Shown: positions 1 to 8,136 of the stretch, one piece after another
Layout of the letters: the number at the start of each line of letters is the position of its first letter
How positions within the stretch are numbered: the stretch's first letter is position 1
Origin: TA-21 sp035620895
GTDB lineage: Archaea; Thermoproteota; Nitrososphaeria; Nitrososphaerales; Nitrososphaeraceae
Direction: 5' to 3'
DNA: 64,000 nucleotides
Assembly (NCBI GenBank): GCA_035620895.1
Contig: DASPFY010000039.1
Location: 1-64,000, forward strand
Made by a program: the position numbers and the translations under genes
The notes under the pieces: model-generated
The model's input: the letters and a program-made list of their open reading frames with translations, nothing else
Database searches by the model: none
Told to the model about the DNA's origin: nothing

Positions 1-1
1 G

Positions 2-319
2 ATAGAATTTTCACAAATAGATTTTGTCAAAATTGCGGAAGCCTGTGGCGGGAAAGGATTTTCAATATCAAAAATTAATGAGGTAAGACCAGTCATTCAT
101 GAAGCTATGAGACAAGACAATGTACCTGTGATAGTAGATGCTCATGTAGATCCATTTGAGGCACCCTTACCTCCGAAAATAAGTATGGAATTTGTTGGGA
201 ATATTGCAAAGGCATTTGCAAAAGGACAACCATATGCAAAAGAAATTGGACTCACATTATCACTAGATCAATTACATGAAAAACTAAGGAGCCTGCATTC
301 ACATAAGCAAGAAAACTAA
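2..319 (+). CDS. Thiamine-diphosphate-dependent enzyme (pyruvate oxidase/acetolactate synthase-like), C-terminal end
   Basis: The reading frame is open from the window edge to TAA at 317-319, so only the last 105 residues are visible. The segment 'DFVKIAEACGGKGF' followed by 'VRPVIHEA', 'NVPVIVDAHVDP' and 'PLPPKI' is the usual end of the C-terminal TPP-binding domain of the pyruvate oxidase / acetolactate synthase superfamily. The PLPPKI tail resembles pyruvate oxidase-type members more than true acetolactate synthase. The catalytic Glu and the GDG...NN diphosphate motif lie outside the window, so the substrate cannot be decided. An ATG at 107 is internal and is not the start. Confidence 0.75.
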   Translation: MEFSQIDFVKIAEACGGKGFSISKINEVRPVIHEAMRQDNVPVIVDAHVDPFEAPLPPKISMEFVGNIAKAFAKGQPYAKEIGLTLSLDQLHEKLRSLHSHKQEN

Positions 320-458
320 CAGTTTACTAATGAGAGTGAGATTCTTAAGTACATATGTCTGGTTGGTCATGAAACTTTGTTATGATTTCTCATCGCAAAT
401 ATTAAATTTTGAGTGAGAAATGGTATTTGTAAAATTACGATATTGATGGAATAGTAAA

Positions 459-531
459 GCCTTGGCCGGGATTTGGACCCGGGACCTTTGCCTTACCAAG
501 GCAACGCTCTACCAGGCTGAGCTACCAAGGC
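459..531 (-). tRNA. tRNA-Thr (GGT anticodon)
   Basis: The complement folds as a full cloverleaf. The acceptor stem is GCCTTGG/CCAAGGC, the D stem GCTC/GAGC, the anticodon stem TTGCC/GGCAA with loop TTGGTAA, and the T stem CCGGG/CCCGG. The anticodon read from the loop is GGT, so it reads ACC/ACT threonine codons. All stems pair perfectly, there is no intron, and no encoded CCA follows. Confidence 0.96.
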
Positions 532-669
532 ACCTTGAAATCAAGACATACAACAAAACTAGGGTTTCTTTAAGATATCTAATCGCAAGTATACAATCTA
601 TAACGTTTAATTACCATCTATTTATCAAATCTGATTGGTTCATGCGGGGGTTGTAGAGCCTGGCCAAAT

Positions 670-686
670 AATAAAAAAATTTGGAA
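670..686 (+). other. Predicted 17-nt intron in the D arm of tRNA-Leu(TAA)
   Basis: A bulge-helix-bulge can be drawn. CCAA (664-667) pairs with TTGG (681-684), leaving three-base bulges ATA (668-670) and AAA (685-687). Cutting after the second base of each bulge, as the archaeal splicing endonuclease does, removes 670-686 exactly. It joins T669 to A687, which creates the D stem GTA/TAC. The outer helices are weak, so this is a relaxed motif. Confidence 0.75.
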
Positions 687-700
687 ACGCAGGACTTAAG

Positions 701-716
701 ATCTTATAAATTGGGG
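701..716 (+). other. Predicted 16-nt intron at position 37/38 of tRNA-Leu(TAA)
   Basis: This segment interrupts the anticodon loop right after G37 (700). Removing it leaves the loop CTTAAGA closed by CAGGA/TCCTG. The site is the commonest archaeal tRNA intron position. The bulge-helix-bulge has one mismatch in the central helix (CTTA against TTGG), so it would be classed as relaxed. Confidence 0.8.
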
Positions 717-761
717 ATCCTGTCCTTTAGGGGTTCGTGGGTTCGAATCCCACCTCCCGCA

Positions 762-1082
762 TTCAAGTACTGATGTTTTCATCAGCATTCTCAAAGAGGT
801 GATTTATTTTGATAATAAACTGACTTTGCCAATTCATTTTCAGGAAATCGACTATAGTTATATGAACAACCAAGATCTTATTGATATCTATAAAAAGAAC
901 ATACCTCCGTTTTTATTAGCGATAATAATTGATAACCAATTGCAATGTAAGATAGTTACATAATATATTCGAACTCTGATTCTAACGCGCAGAACTAAGT
1001 TTGCATATCTTTTCTTTGTAGTACTACAAATGCGAAATGGAAATTATGAATAATTAAATATGAAAAAAAGTACCACTAACCT
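762..1082. other. Intergenic region between tRNA-Leu and aconitase
   Basis: AT-rich, with no convincing gene. A 33-codon open frame (ATG 862 to TAA 963, plus strand) is present but has no recognisable features and is probably chance. The last 40 bases hold an A/T-rich stretch around 1050-1063 that may serve as the aconitase core promoter. Confidence 0.4.
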
Positions 1083-3374
1083 ATGGAGACAAGAGATTAT
1101 TTGGACATTATTTCTACAACTTATGGAAGGCTAAGAGACAATGTTGTTATGTATCAAAAGATCCTGGGTAGGGCTCTCACTGCATCGGAAAAAATTCTTG
1201 TCGGCCATGTTCATAATCCAGATATAAATAAAGAAATTAAAGCAGGATTAGATTACGTCATTCTCGATCCAGATAGAGTTGCACTGCAGGATGTGACAGG
1301 TCAAATGACACTATTACAATTCATGCAATCAGGGCTGAAAAGCGTAGTTGTTCCAACGACCGTTCATTGCGATCACCTAATTCAAGCAAGGACTGGTGGC
1401 GAATCAGATACTAGGCTAGCACTTTATGAAAATAATGAGGTATACAAATTTCTCGAATCGGCTTCAAGAAAATATGGAATTGGATTCTGGAAGCCTGGTT
1501 CTGGCATAATTCATCAAGTCGTCCTTGAAAATTATGCATTCCCAGGAGGTTTGCTCATAGGGACTGATTCACATACACCTAATGCAGGTGGGCTTGGGAT
1601 GATTGCAATAGGTGTGGGTGGTCTCGATGCAGCCGAAGTGATGTCAGGAATGTCATGGGAGCTCTTATACCCAAAACGCATAGGTGTGCTTCTAACTGGA
1701 GAACTAAATGGATGGACGTCATCAAAGGACATTATCCTTTATGTTGCCTCCAAACTTACAGTTTATGGAGGAACAAATGCCATAATAGAATATTTTGGTC
1801 CTGGAGCAAGGACCATTAGCTGTACTGGAAAGGCGACCATTACTAACATGGGAGCAGAAATTGGTGCGACTTGCTCAATATTTTCTTATGATGAAAAGAT
1901 GGAAATTTATCTTCGCGCTACAAGACGTGAGGGAATAGCTGATCTAGCAAACAAGCACAGAGATTTTTTTACACTAGACAGAGAGATAGAAGAAGAAATT
2001 ACAAAAGATAGAGAAAAAGCTCTTGATTATTTTGATCAATTGATTGAGATAGACCTTTCAAAGCTTGAACCATATATAGTCGGTCCACATACCCCTGACT
2101 TAGCAAGACCCATATCGAAAATGGCAAGCGATGTCAAAAAGAATAGTTATTTAGACATGATTTCTGTCGCATTAATTGGAAGTTGTACGAATTCATCGTA
2201 TGAAGATATGTCAAGGGCATCTGATATTGCTGTGCAAGCCAAATTGAATGGAGTGAAAGTAAAGGTTCCTCTTCAGGTTACACCAGGATCTGAGATGATT
2301 CGGGGTACAATCGATAGAGATGGACAAATGAAAGCGCTAAAGGAGATTGGAGCAAATGTACTTGCAAACGCATGTGGTCCCTGCATAGGACAATGGAATA
2401 GGCCCGAGCTGAAGAAAGGAGTACCCAACACAATTGTAACATCGTATAATAGGAATTTTCCGGGTCGTAATGATGGAAGTAGAGAAACGATGAACTTTAT
2501 TGGCAGCCCCGAATTAGTAATTGCATTAGCTCTAGGTGGCAGGCTTTCATTCAATCCCTTAATTGATGAACTCACCGCCAACGATGGAACTAAATTCAAA
2601 CTAAATCCACCCAAAGCTGCACCAGAAATCCCATCTAATGGTTTTGTATATAATCAAGACATATACATTCCTCCTACTCAAGAGTATCAAAATGTGCAAG
2701 TGCTAATTGACCCAAATAGTTCCAGACTACAAAAACTGGAACCATTCTCTCAGTGGGATAAAAAGGATTTTGAAAAGGTACCAATTCTGGTCAAGATTAA
2801 AGGCAAGTGTACCACTGATCATATCTCACCAGCTGGTCCGTGGTTAATGTACAGAGGACATTTGGACAAGATAAGTGATAATCTTCTCCTTGGTGCCGTT
2901 AATGCCTTTCATCAAGATCAAGTGGGAAAAGGTAAGAACATATTAAATCAAGAGATAGAATTGTTGGCCAGCATAGCACGTGAATACAAGTCAAGAAGAG
3001 TAAGATGGGTAATAATTGGAGATAATAACTATGGAGAAGGGAGCAGTAGAGAGCACGCGGCAATGACTCCGCGCTATCTCGGCTGTTGTGCCGTCATTGT
3101 AAAGAGCTTTGCAAGGATACATGAGACGAACTTGAAAAAACAGGGAATACTAGCTCTTACATTCGTGGACCCTGCAGACTATGACAAGATATTAGAGGAT
3201 GACAGGCTAAGCATATTAGACCTTAAAAATTTCCAGGAGGGCAAACACCTTAGAGGTATTTTACACCACAGTAACACTACTATTGATGAAATCATGTTAA
3301 GGCATTCATACAACTCGTCTCAAATAGAATGGTTCAAAGCTGGTTCTGCACTTAATTTAATGCGCACAAAATAA
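1083..3374 (+). CDS. acnA: Aconitate hydratase, mitochondrial-type
   Basis: Isomerises citrate to isocitrate with a 4Fe-4S cluster in the cytoplasm. The 763 residues span the full family length, with three N-terminal alpha/beta domains and a C-terminal swivel domain starting near residue 570. Cluster ligands are visible as one Cys in 'GSCTNSSYEDM' and two in 'ACGPCIGQW'. Substrate-binding segments 'GTDSHTPNAGGLG' and 'GEGSSREHAA' are intact. The sequence resembles the mitochondrial ACO2 subfamily more than bacterial AcnA or AcnB, which is known for Nitrososphaeria. It is monocistronic: convergent with pdxT 18 bases downstream and preceded by a 321-base gap. It would supply 2-oxoglutarate precursors through the oxidative TCA branch. 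The gene symbol is a family-level label. Confidence 0.95.
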   Translation: METRDYLDIISTTYGRLRDNVVMYQKILGRALTASEKILVGHVHNPDINKEIKAGLDYVILDPDRVALQDVTGQMTLLQFMQSGLKSVVVPTTVHCDHLIQARTGGESDTRLALYENNEVYKFLESASRKYGIGFWKPGSGIIHQVVLENYAFPGGLLIGTDSHTPNAGGLGMIAIGVGGLDAAEVMSGMSWELLYPKRIGVLLTGELNGWTSSKDIILYVASKLTVYGGTNAIIEYFGPGARTISCTGKATITNMGAEIGATCSIFSYDEKMEIYLRATRREGIADLANKHRDFFTLDREIEEEITKDREKALDYFDQLIEIDLSKLEPYIVGPHTPDLARPISKMASDVKKNSYLDMISVALIGSCTNSSYEDMSRASDIAVQAKLNGVKVKVPLQVTPGSEMIRGTIDRDGQMKALKEIGANVLANACGPCIGQWNRPELKKGVPNTIVTSYNRNFPGRNDGSRETMNFIGSPELVIALALGGRLSFNPLIDELTANDGTKFKLNPPKAAPEIPSNGFVYNQDIYIPPTQEYQNVQVLIDPNSSRLQKLEPFSQWDKKDFEKVPILVKIKGKCTTDHISPAGPWLMYRGHLDKISDNLLLGAVNAFHQDQVGKGKNILNQEIELLASIAREYKSRRVRWVIIGDNNYGEGSSREHAAMTPRYLGCCAVIVKSFARIHETNLKKQGILALTFVDPADYDKILEDDRLSILDLKNFQEGKHLRGILHHSNTTIDEIMLRHSYNSSQIEWFKAGSALNLMRTK

Positions 3375-3392
3375 CTATTGTTACCAAAATCC

Positions 3393-4028
3393 TCACTGAC
3401 GATTATTTGCCTTCCATTTTGTTATCAACTCGATAAACAATCTATGCATCCTATTGTCACCAGATATTTCTGGATGAAAGGAAGTCCCAATAATGTTTTC
3501 TTGCTGAACAGCTACTATTTTTCCGTCAAATTTGCTCAAAATTTGAACACGTGACCCAGTGGAAATTACGGTAGGTGCGCGTATAAAAATTCCCTTAAAA
3601 TCGTTACCTATTCCAGAGATTTCGAGGGTAGACTCAAATGAATCATACTGTCTTCCAAATGAATTCCTCTCTATTTCGATATCCAAAGCTCCTAACAATA
3701 ATTGTTTCTTGTTTCCCACAACTTTATCATATGATTTTTTAGCCAAAACTATCATACCTGCACATGTTCCCATAATGGGTAATCTATTTTGTAGTACTTT
3801 GGTTATCGAGTCTAACAACCCATTCTTTATCGAGAGTAATAAACCCATCACAGTACTTTCACCTCCAGGAATAATCAATCCATCAACTTTCAATATCTCG
3901 TCAGGGTAACGAACTGAAATTACTTTTCCTTTCAGGTTTATCTCCCTTAATGCATCTGTCGTTGCCTTGATATTTTCTTCTACATCCCCTTGGAGAGCCA
4001 ATACTCCAATGAGTAACTCGTCATTCAT
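3393..4028 (-). CDS. pdxT: Pyridoxal 5'-phosphate synthase glutaminase subunit PdxT
   Basis: Hydrolyses glutamine and passes ammonia to PdxS for PLP synthesis. The 211-residue protein is a class I amidotransferase of the SNO/PdxT family: 'GVLALQGDVEENI' at the N terminus, 'IIPGGEST' for the oxyanion region, nucleophile Cys in 'GTCAGMIVLA', and the His/Glu pair in 'GTSFHPEISGD'. The start overlaps the end of pdxS by four bases (4025-4028), so the two are translationally coupled, matching the fixed stoichiometry of the PdxS-PdxT complex. Length is normal and no key residue is missing. Confidence 0.96.
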   Translation of the reverse strand: MNDELLIGVLALQGDVEENIKATTDALREINLKGKVISVRYPDEILKVDGLIIPGGESTVMGLLLSIKNGLLDSITKVLQNRLPIMGTCAGMIVLAKKSYDKVVGNKKQLLLGALDIEIERNSFGRQYDSFESTLEISGIGNDFKGIFIRAPTVISTGSRVQILSKFDGKIVAVQQENIIGTSFHPEISGDNRMHRLFIELITKWKANNRQ

Positions 4029-4996
4029 ATTGTAGGTCCTCTTTCTTGCATCCTTAAATCTAAATTCTTTGTGTCAAGACCAAGCATTGATTTTTTCTCG
4101 TCAATCATTTTTTGTGCCTCAAGAACTGTCTTGGGATCGTCAAAATAGGTAGTTGCAATGACAACGGCTTTAGCTCTTTCAAGTGGATCTTCTGCTTTGA
4201 ATATTCCCGAACCTACAAAAATTCCATCACAACCAAGCTTCATTAGGAGTGCCGCATCTGCTGGTGTAGATATTCCTCCAGCAGCAAAATTTACAACAGG
4301 AAGTCTTCCAATCCTTGCTGTTTCTTTAACTATCTCAAAGGAAGATTGTATCTCCCTCGAAAACTTGATTAGTTCTTGATCATCATTATTATCGTAAATT
4401 CCCTTTAGTTTTCTGATTTGATTGTTTACCATTCGTATGTGAGTTACTGCCTGTGAAACGTCTCCTGTACCGGGTTCACCTTTTGTTCTTATCATGGCAG
4501 CACCTTCCTCTATCCTTCGTAGAGCTTCTCCTAAATTCTTGGCTCCATTCACAAAAGGTGTTGTGTAATTCCACTTCCAAATATGCCTGCTTTCATCTGC
4601 AGGACTGAGTACCTCACTTTCATCTATCATGTCGACACCAGTCTCCTCAAGTATACTGGCTTCCGAGGAATGCCCAATTCTGCATTTTGCCATTATGGGT
4701 ATGCTCACAGAATCTAATACCGCTTGAATTACTTTTACACTAGCAGTTCTGGCTACTCCACCTGCATGCCTTACATCATAAGGGAGTTTATCCAAAACCA
4801 TGACTGCTACTGCTCCGGCATCCTCAGCTATTTGAGCCTGCTCTACATTAGTTACATCCATTATCACACCGTGTTTTTGCATGTGAGCAAAGCCACGCTT
4901 TATCAAGGCAGTTCCACTTACAGTTTGTCTACTATCAACTGTGGAAATCTTAATTCCCTTTGATGAGGGATATGCGCCTACTTGCGATATTGTCAT
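4025..4996 (-). CDS. pdxS: Pyridoxal 5'-phosphate synthase lyase subunit PdxS
   Basis: TIM-barrel synthase that builds PLP from ribose 5-phosphate, glyceraldehyde 3-phosphate and ammonia. The 323 residues include the first Schiff-base Lys in 'VMVLDKLPYDVR', the barrel motifs 'IPIMAKCRIGH' and 'DMIDESEVLSPAD', and the phosphate loops 'VVNFAAGGISTPADAALLM' and 'GIFVGSGIF'. The N-terminal 25 residues are a family-typical extension. It is first in a two-gene operon with pdxT. The upstream 258-base gap is shared with the divergent ribL-like gene, so the B6 and flavin cofactor genes have back-to-back promoters. Confidence 0.97.
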   Translation of the reverse strand: MTISQVGAYPSSKGIKISTVDSRQTVSGTALIKRGFAHMQKHGVIMDVTNVEQAQIAEDAGAVAVMVLDKLPYDVRHAGGVARTASVKVIQAVLDSVSIPIMAKCRIGHSSEASILEETGVDMIDESEVLSPADESRHIWKWNYTTPFVNGAKNLGEALRRIEEGAAMIRTKGEPGTGDVSQAVTHIRMVNNQIRKLKGIYDNNDDQELIKFSREIQSSFEIVKETARIGRLPVVNFAAGGISTPADAALLMKLGCDGIFVGSGIFKAEDPLERAKAVVIATTYFDDPKTVLEAQKMIDEKKSMLGLDTKNLDLRMQERGPTI

Positions 4997-5225
4997 CTAC
5001 TGTTTTTTTTAATTTACATTATTTAGATATTAGTCTTGCTACAAAATCAAGCGCGGCGAACCTAACTTTGTCTCTAACATTTGGCCCTTGCACCCACTTT
5101 AATCCTCAATTTTATTGTATTCTGTGACTTAATGATATACCAGGGCTTAAAGTTTGACTTGTCGATGGATTTGGTCAAAAGTTTCTTGTTTAAAGAACAT
5201 GATATTTTGAGAATAGAACTAAATA

Positions 5226-5248
5226 GACATTATTAGTTTAATAATGTC
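5226..5248. promoter_or_regulatory. Perfect 10-bp inverted repeat just upstream of the RibL-like start codon
   Basis: GACATTATTA (5226-5235), spacer GTT, then TAATAATGTC (5239-5248), an exact inverted repeat ending six bases before the ATG at 5255. It lies where the transcript of a leaderless gene would begin. It could be an operator for a dimeric winged-helix regulator or a short 5' hairpin in the mRNA. The downstream protein itself carries an N-terminal winged-helix-like segment, so self-regulation is possible but unproven. Confidence 0.6.
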
Positions 5249-5254
5249 AAATTT

Positions 5255-5884
5255 ATGATAGAACCTTCGGACAAAGCTATTCTGACAGCCATCTATGTCT
5301 CTTCACTTGATTCAAAAATTTTGCCATTAGAATATCTGAAGGATCGAACTACAATATCGGATGAAATGTTTAAACTCAAAATTGATGAAATGACAAAAAA
5401 TGGTTTTGTAGAAAAATCGGACACACTCAGATTAACTTTCCTTGGCAGAGGGTTACTAAAGATTGTATTGATTGGAGGCGTATTTGATATAGTTCATCCT
5501 GGTCATATTCATACGTTAAAAGACGCAAAGAGCCAGGGTGACGTATTGGTCGTGGTGGTCGCAAGGAGCTCAACTGCACTCAAGATAAACAAACAGAGAA
5601 AAATATACCATGATGAAATTCTTAGAAGAGAATTGGTTTCGTCGATTAGGTTTGTTGATTATGCAGTCATTGGGAGAGAAGGGACTCTTTATGATACTGT
5701 TGAATTTGTAAAGCCAGATATTATTGCATTAGGATACGATCAAAAACATACTGAAAAGGAGATAGCTGTCAATTGTTCAAAAAGGGGAATAAATACAAGA
5801 ATAATTCGCCTAAATACGCCGATACCCGGATCTAAAAGCACTCGGATCAAAGAGGAATTGGGTCATTCAATTTATGACATATGA
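5255..5884 (+). CDS. ribL: FAD synthetase RibL-like nucleotidyltransferase with N-terminal winged helix
   Basis: Predicted to transfer AMP from ATP to FMN, making FAD. Residues 1-70 look like a winged-helix domain ('DEMFKLKIDEMTKNGFVEKS'). Residues 70-200 form a cytidylyltransferase-like Rossmann domain with 'GGVFDIVHPGHIHTL' (the HxGH motif) and a C-terminal 'PGSKSTRIKEEL' in place of the ISST motif. Archaeal RibL proteins are normally about 150 residues, so the N-terminal fusion makes this one longer. The gene converges on ribK, its pathway partner, with an 18-base 3' overlap. Glycerol-3-phosphate cytidylyltransferase is the alternative for the fold, but the ribK context favours FAD synthesis. 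Confidence 0.8.
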   Translation: MIEPSDKAILTAIYVSSLDSKILPLEYLKDRTTISDEMFKLKIDEMTKNGFVEKSDTLRLTFLGRGLLKIVLIGGVFDIVHPGHIHTLKDAKSQGDVLVVVVARSSTALKINKQRKIYHDEILRRELVSSIRFVDYAVIGREGTLYDTVEFVKPDIIALGYDQKHTEKEIAVNCSKRGINTRIIRLNTPIPGSKSTRIKEELGHSIYDI

Positions 5885-6583
5885 TTCTGTCTTATTTTTT
5901 GAGGTCTGCAAGGTAACCTTAACATCATCACCGTTCTTTAGATGAAGTATTTGTTTGATATTAACGGGAGCAATAATTTCTAACATGTCGTTATCATGAT
6001 GCGTTCGCTCGAGTATTAACAGATCTGATTGAAGGCCTTCGTTCCCATTAATAATTACAGGGTAACATTTAACCCACCCGTAAGTTCGTTCAGAATCCCT
6101 GAATCGATCTATAAAATGAAAACGAAAGTTTTCAATTTTTTCTCTATTTTCTAATGAGAGGGGATCAACTATTCTAATATTCAATGTGCCCGGGAATGGG
6201 ATATACCCGATTTTTTTCTTAAACTGCTTGCGATATCCTTCAAGGCTCATGTAGTACTTGCCCTCGCCCATCCCAGAGACTAATGTACCATTAAAGTGAA
6301 CATTTCCTGGTGATGAATCTAATGCCATATAAAGGAAATCTGACATCTTTTTGACAGCCGTTAGACCTTCCTCAGTTACCCTGATCAGATAACTATGCCC
6401 TTTCTTGATACGCTCAACATATTTCATTTCTTGCAATTCTAAAATTATTTTTGAAGCTGCCTGCTGTGACTTGTTTATTTCAATTCCTATATCAGTACTG
6501 GTAAATTCAATAAAATTATCCTTTGCTCCCTTAAGTAGTAGTTTAGCTAGGGCTATTATGTATTCAGACTTTATATCTTGCAT
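5867..6583 (-). CDS. ribK: CTP-dependent riboflavin kinase with winged-helix domain
   Basis: Phosphorylates riboflavin to FMN using CTP, the archaeal DUF120 type. Residues 1-90 are a winged helix-turn-helix ('DIGIEINKSQQAASKIILEL'). Residues 93-225 are the RibK barrel: 'GTLVSGMGEGKYYMSLEGY' at the nucleotide loop, 'GYIPFPGTLNIRI' as the signature and a Glu-rich C-terminal strand. The helix-turn-helix fusion is known in archaeal RibK/RibR proteins and suggests autoregulation by flavin level. It lies six bases after dnaG, so they form an operon, and its 3' end overlaps the convergent ribL-like gene. Confidence 0.92.
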   Translation of the reverse strand: MQDIKSEYIIALAKLLLKGAKDNFIEFTSTDIGIEINKSQQAASKIILELQEMKYVERIKKGHSYLIRVTEEGLTAVKKMSDFLYMALDSSPGNVHFNGTLVSGMGEGKYYMSLEGYRKQFKKKIGYIPFPGTLNIRIVDPLSLENREKIENFRFHFIDRFRDSERTYGWVKCYPVIINGNEGLQSDLLILERTHHDNDMLEIIAPVNIKQILHLKNGDDVKVTLQTSKNKTESYVIN

Positions 6584-6589
6584 CGTTCT

Positions 6590-7825
6590 TTAGTTGCCAA
6601 TACCTATCTGATCAAAAGTCCTAACTGTAATTTCTGGCGATTTTTTCAATTCGGCCATTCTATGCCCCACTACATACTCAATTCCTGCTCTGTATGCAGC
6701 ATCTACAAGACGTTGAGTGATAATTCCGTCCATCACCAGAAATCTAGCCCCTTCTAAGGAATCCAATCTTTTGATTATTTCCGATACTGGTACCTTCAAC
6801 AATACTTGCATAGAATTATCCAAGATCATTGCCTCTAACGTCTCATTAATTTGTGGATACACTTCCTTGACGGCAGTGGTTATTTGAGGATCATCTTTTA
6901 ATTTTTCACCATTATTGAAATTTGAAGGCTCTTGATAAGCCAAATTGTTGTTCTCATAAGTTTTTGACTTCTTTACGCCCTTCTGATGTTGAATTGGGGC
7001 TTCATATTGTTCTACTGTAGGCTCAATTATGTCCTTAAGTATCTCTGTTATTTCCAATGGAGTACATTCTTCTACTTCTTTACCAGTCGGGGCTCTTAGG
7101 ACCTTGTCAATCTTGACCAGTCCTTGTAATTCCTTTAAAATCAAGTCAGCGGCTCTGTCACCATCTAGAAATGCTATAACTTTCTTTCCCGATGTCAAGT
7201 TGGTAATTGTTTCGTCAATTTTAGCTCCCTCAATAGCAATCGAGTTATCAAAACCTGCACGTAAAAGGTTAATAACGTCAGCCCTTCCTTCCACAAGAAT
7301 GATGACCGGTGATTCAAAAACCCCGGTACCGCATGCGAGCTGCGCTTTTCCGAACGAGGTGAGTTTTCCGGGTTTACTTGCGTCATACACATCCCGCAAC
7401 ATTTCTTCTCCTTCACTTATTGTCTTTGTCGCCCATTCTTGGATTATTTTCTTGGCTCTATCCACGATAACTTTTTTCTTGATAGCTCTTATATCATCTA
7501 TTCCCACTAACAGGAACTTACCCTGAAATGGTCCAACTTTATCTATGCTTTCAATTGCAGCAGATATCAATGCGGCGGTGGATATGTCGGTACTCATTGG
7601 AAGCAAAGCATCCCCCTTGGTTGTATTGGATTTGGTATCAACATTTACCTCAATCCTCCCAACTTTTGATACTTTCTGTAGTTCGTTTAGATTCATCTCG
7701 GGGCCTAGTAATCCCTCTGTCTGGCCGAATATTGCACCAATAATGTCGGCCTTCTCTACTATCCCATCAACTTCAAATTTAAGTTTAACATGATATTTTA
7801 CTATACCAGTATTAGGCATTTTCAA
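6590..7825 (-). CDS. dnaG: Archaeal DnaG-type primase / exosome-associated Toprim protein
   Basis: Archaeal DnaG has primase-type activity in some species and is also a stable subunit of the RNA exosome. The 411 residues include a central Toprim domain with catalytic Glu in 'LVEGRADVINLL' (near residue 180) and the acidic pair in 'FLDGDRAADLI' (near 220). The N-terminal 'GQTEGLLGPEMNLNELQK' segment is typical of the archaeal family. There is no bacterial zinc-binding domain. The C-terminal 110 residues begin with a polar linker and then a conserved-looking tail ending 'ITVRTFDQIGIGN'. It is first gene of a two-gene operon with ribK. Confidence 0.95.
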   Translation of the reverse strand: MKMPNTGIVKYHVKLKFEVDGIVEKADIIGAIFGQTEGLLGPEMNLNELQKVSKVGRIEVNVDTKSNTTKGDALLPMSTDISTAALISAAIESIDKVGPFQGKFLLVGIDDIRAIKKKVIVDRAKKIIQEWATKTISEGEEMLRDVYDASKPGKLTSFGKAQLACGTGVFESPVIILVEGRADVINLLRAGFDNSIAIEGAKIDETITNLTSGKKVIAFLDGDRAADLILKELQGLVKIDKVLRAPTGKEVEECTPLEITEILKDIIEPTVEQYEAPIQHQKGVKKSKTYENNNLAYQEPSNFNNGEKLKDDPQITTAVKEVYPQINETLEAMILDNSMQVLLKVPVSEIIKRLDSLEGARFLVMDGIITQRLVDAAYRAGIEYVVGHRMAELKKSPEITVRTFDQIGIGN

Positions 7826-8136
7826 ACCCTCTTATTTGTAAATACGATGGTAAGCTTATCTTGCTTGAATATAAGTGCTTTGACATAATCTTAAATGGAT
7901 TTTGCTATGATTTTTTTTCCCTTCATTCAGTTTGGAAATGTTTGGAACTATTTCATACTCTTTGTCTTACTGATAGAAAATTTTGAACAACTTTTTAGTC
8001 ATTATTTCAAAAGTATGTCCGTTTTCTTTGATTTGGGACACCGATTGATAAGTAATCATTTTCGGAAAAGCGAAAAATAGTGTACTGTGGGACAAGAAAA
8101 GATTAATTATGTGAACTTGAGTTCACGTACTAAAGA
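7826..8136. other. Divergent intergenic region between dnaG and the copper protein gene
   Basis: A 311-base AT-rich gap that must hold promoters for dnaG (minus) and the plastocyanin-like gene (plus). A 61-codon open frame at 7895-8080 is rich in Phe and Leu from T-rich DNA, has no protein-like character and is treated as chance. Short T/A runs at 7910-7920 and 8105-8130 are promoter candidates only. Confidence 0.4.

Larger units (their letters stand above)
644..761 (+). tRNA. tRNA-Leu (TAA anticodon) with two predicted introns
   Basis: The acceptor stem GCGGGGG (644-650) pairs with CTCCCGC (754-760), A761 is the discriminator, the T arm GTGGG-TTCGAAT-CCCAC is perfect, and a long class II variable arm is present. 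The anticodon TAA is at 697-699. The sequence between D loop and anticodon stem is too long for any tRNA. Removing 670-686 restores a GTA/TAC D stem, and removing 701-716 restores the seven-base loop CTTAAGA on stem CAGGA/TCCTG. The mature tRNA would be 85 nt. The second intron sits at the canonical 37/38 position. The tRNA identity is secure; the D-arm intron borders are inferred from pairing. Confidence 0.93.

Noticed and set aside
862..963. 33-codon frame upstream of aconitase
   Set aside because: No recognisable features and no TATA box at a suitable distance.
7895..8080. 61-codon frame between dnaG and the copper protein gene
   Set aside because: Phe/Leu-rich from T-rich DNA, no signal or domain pattern, and it would occupy the divergent promoter region.
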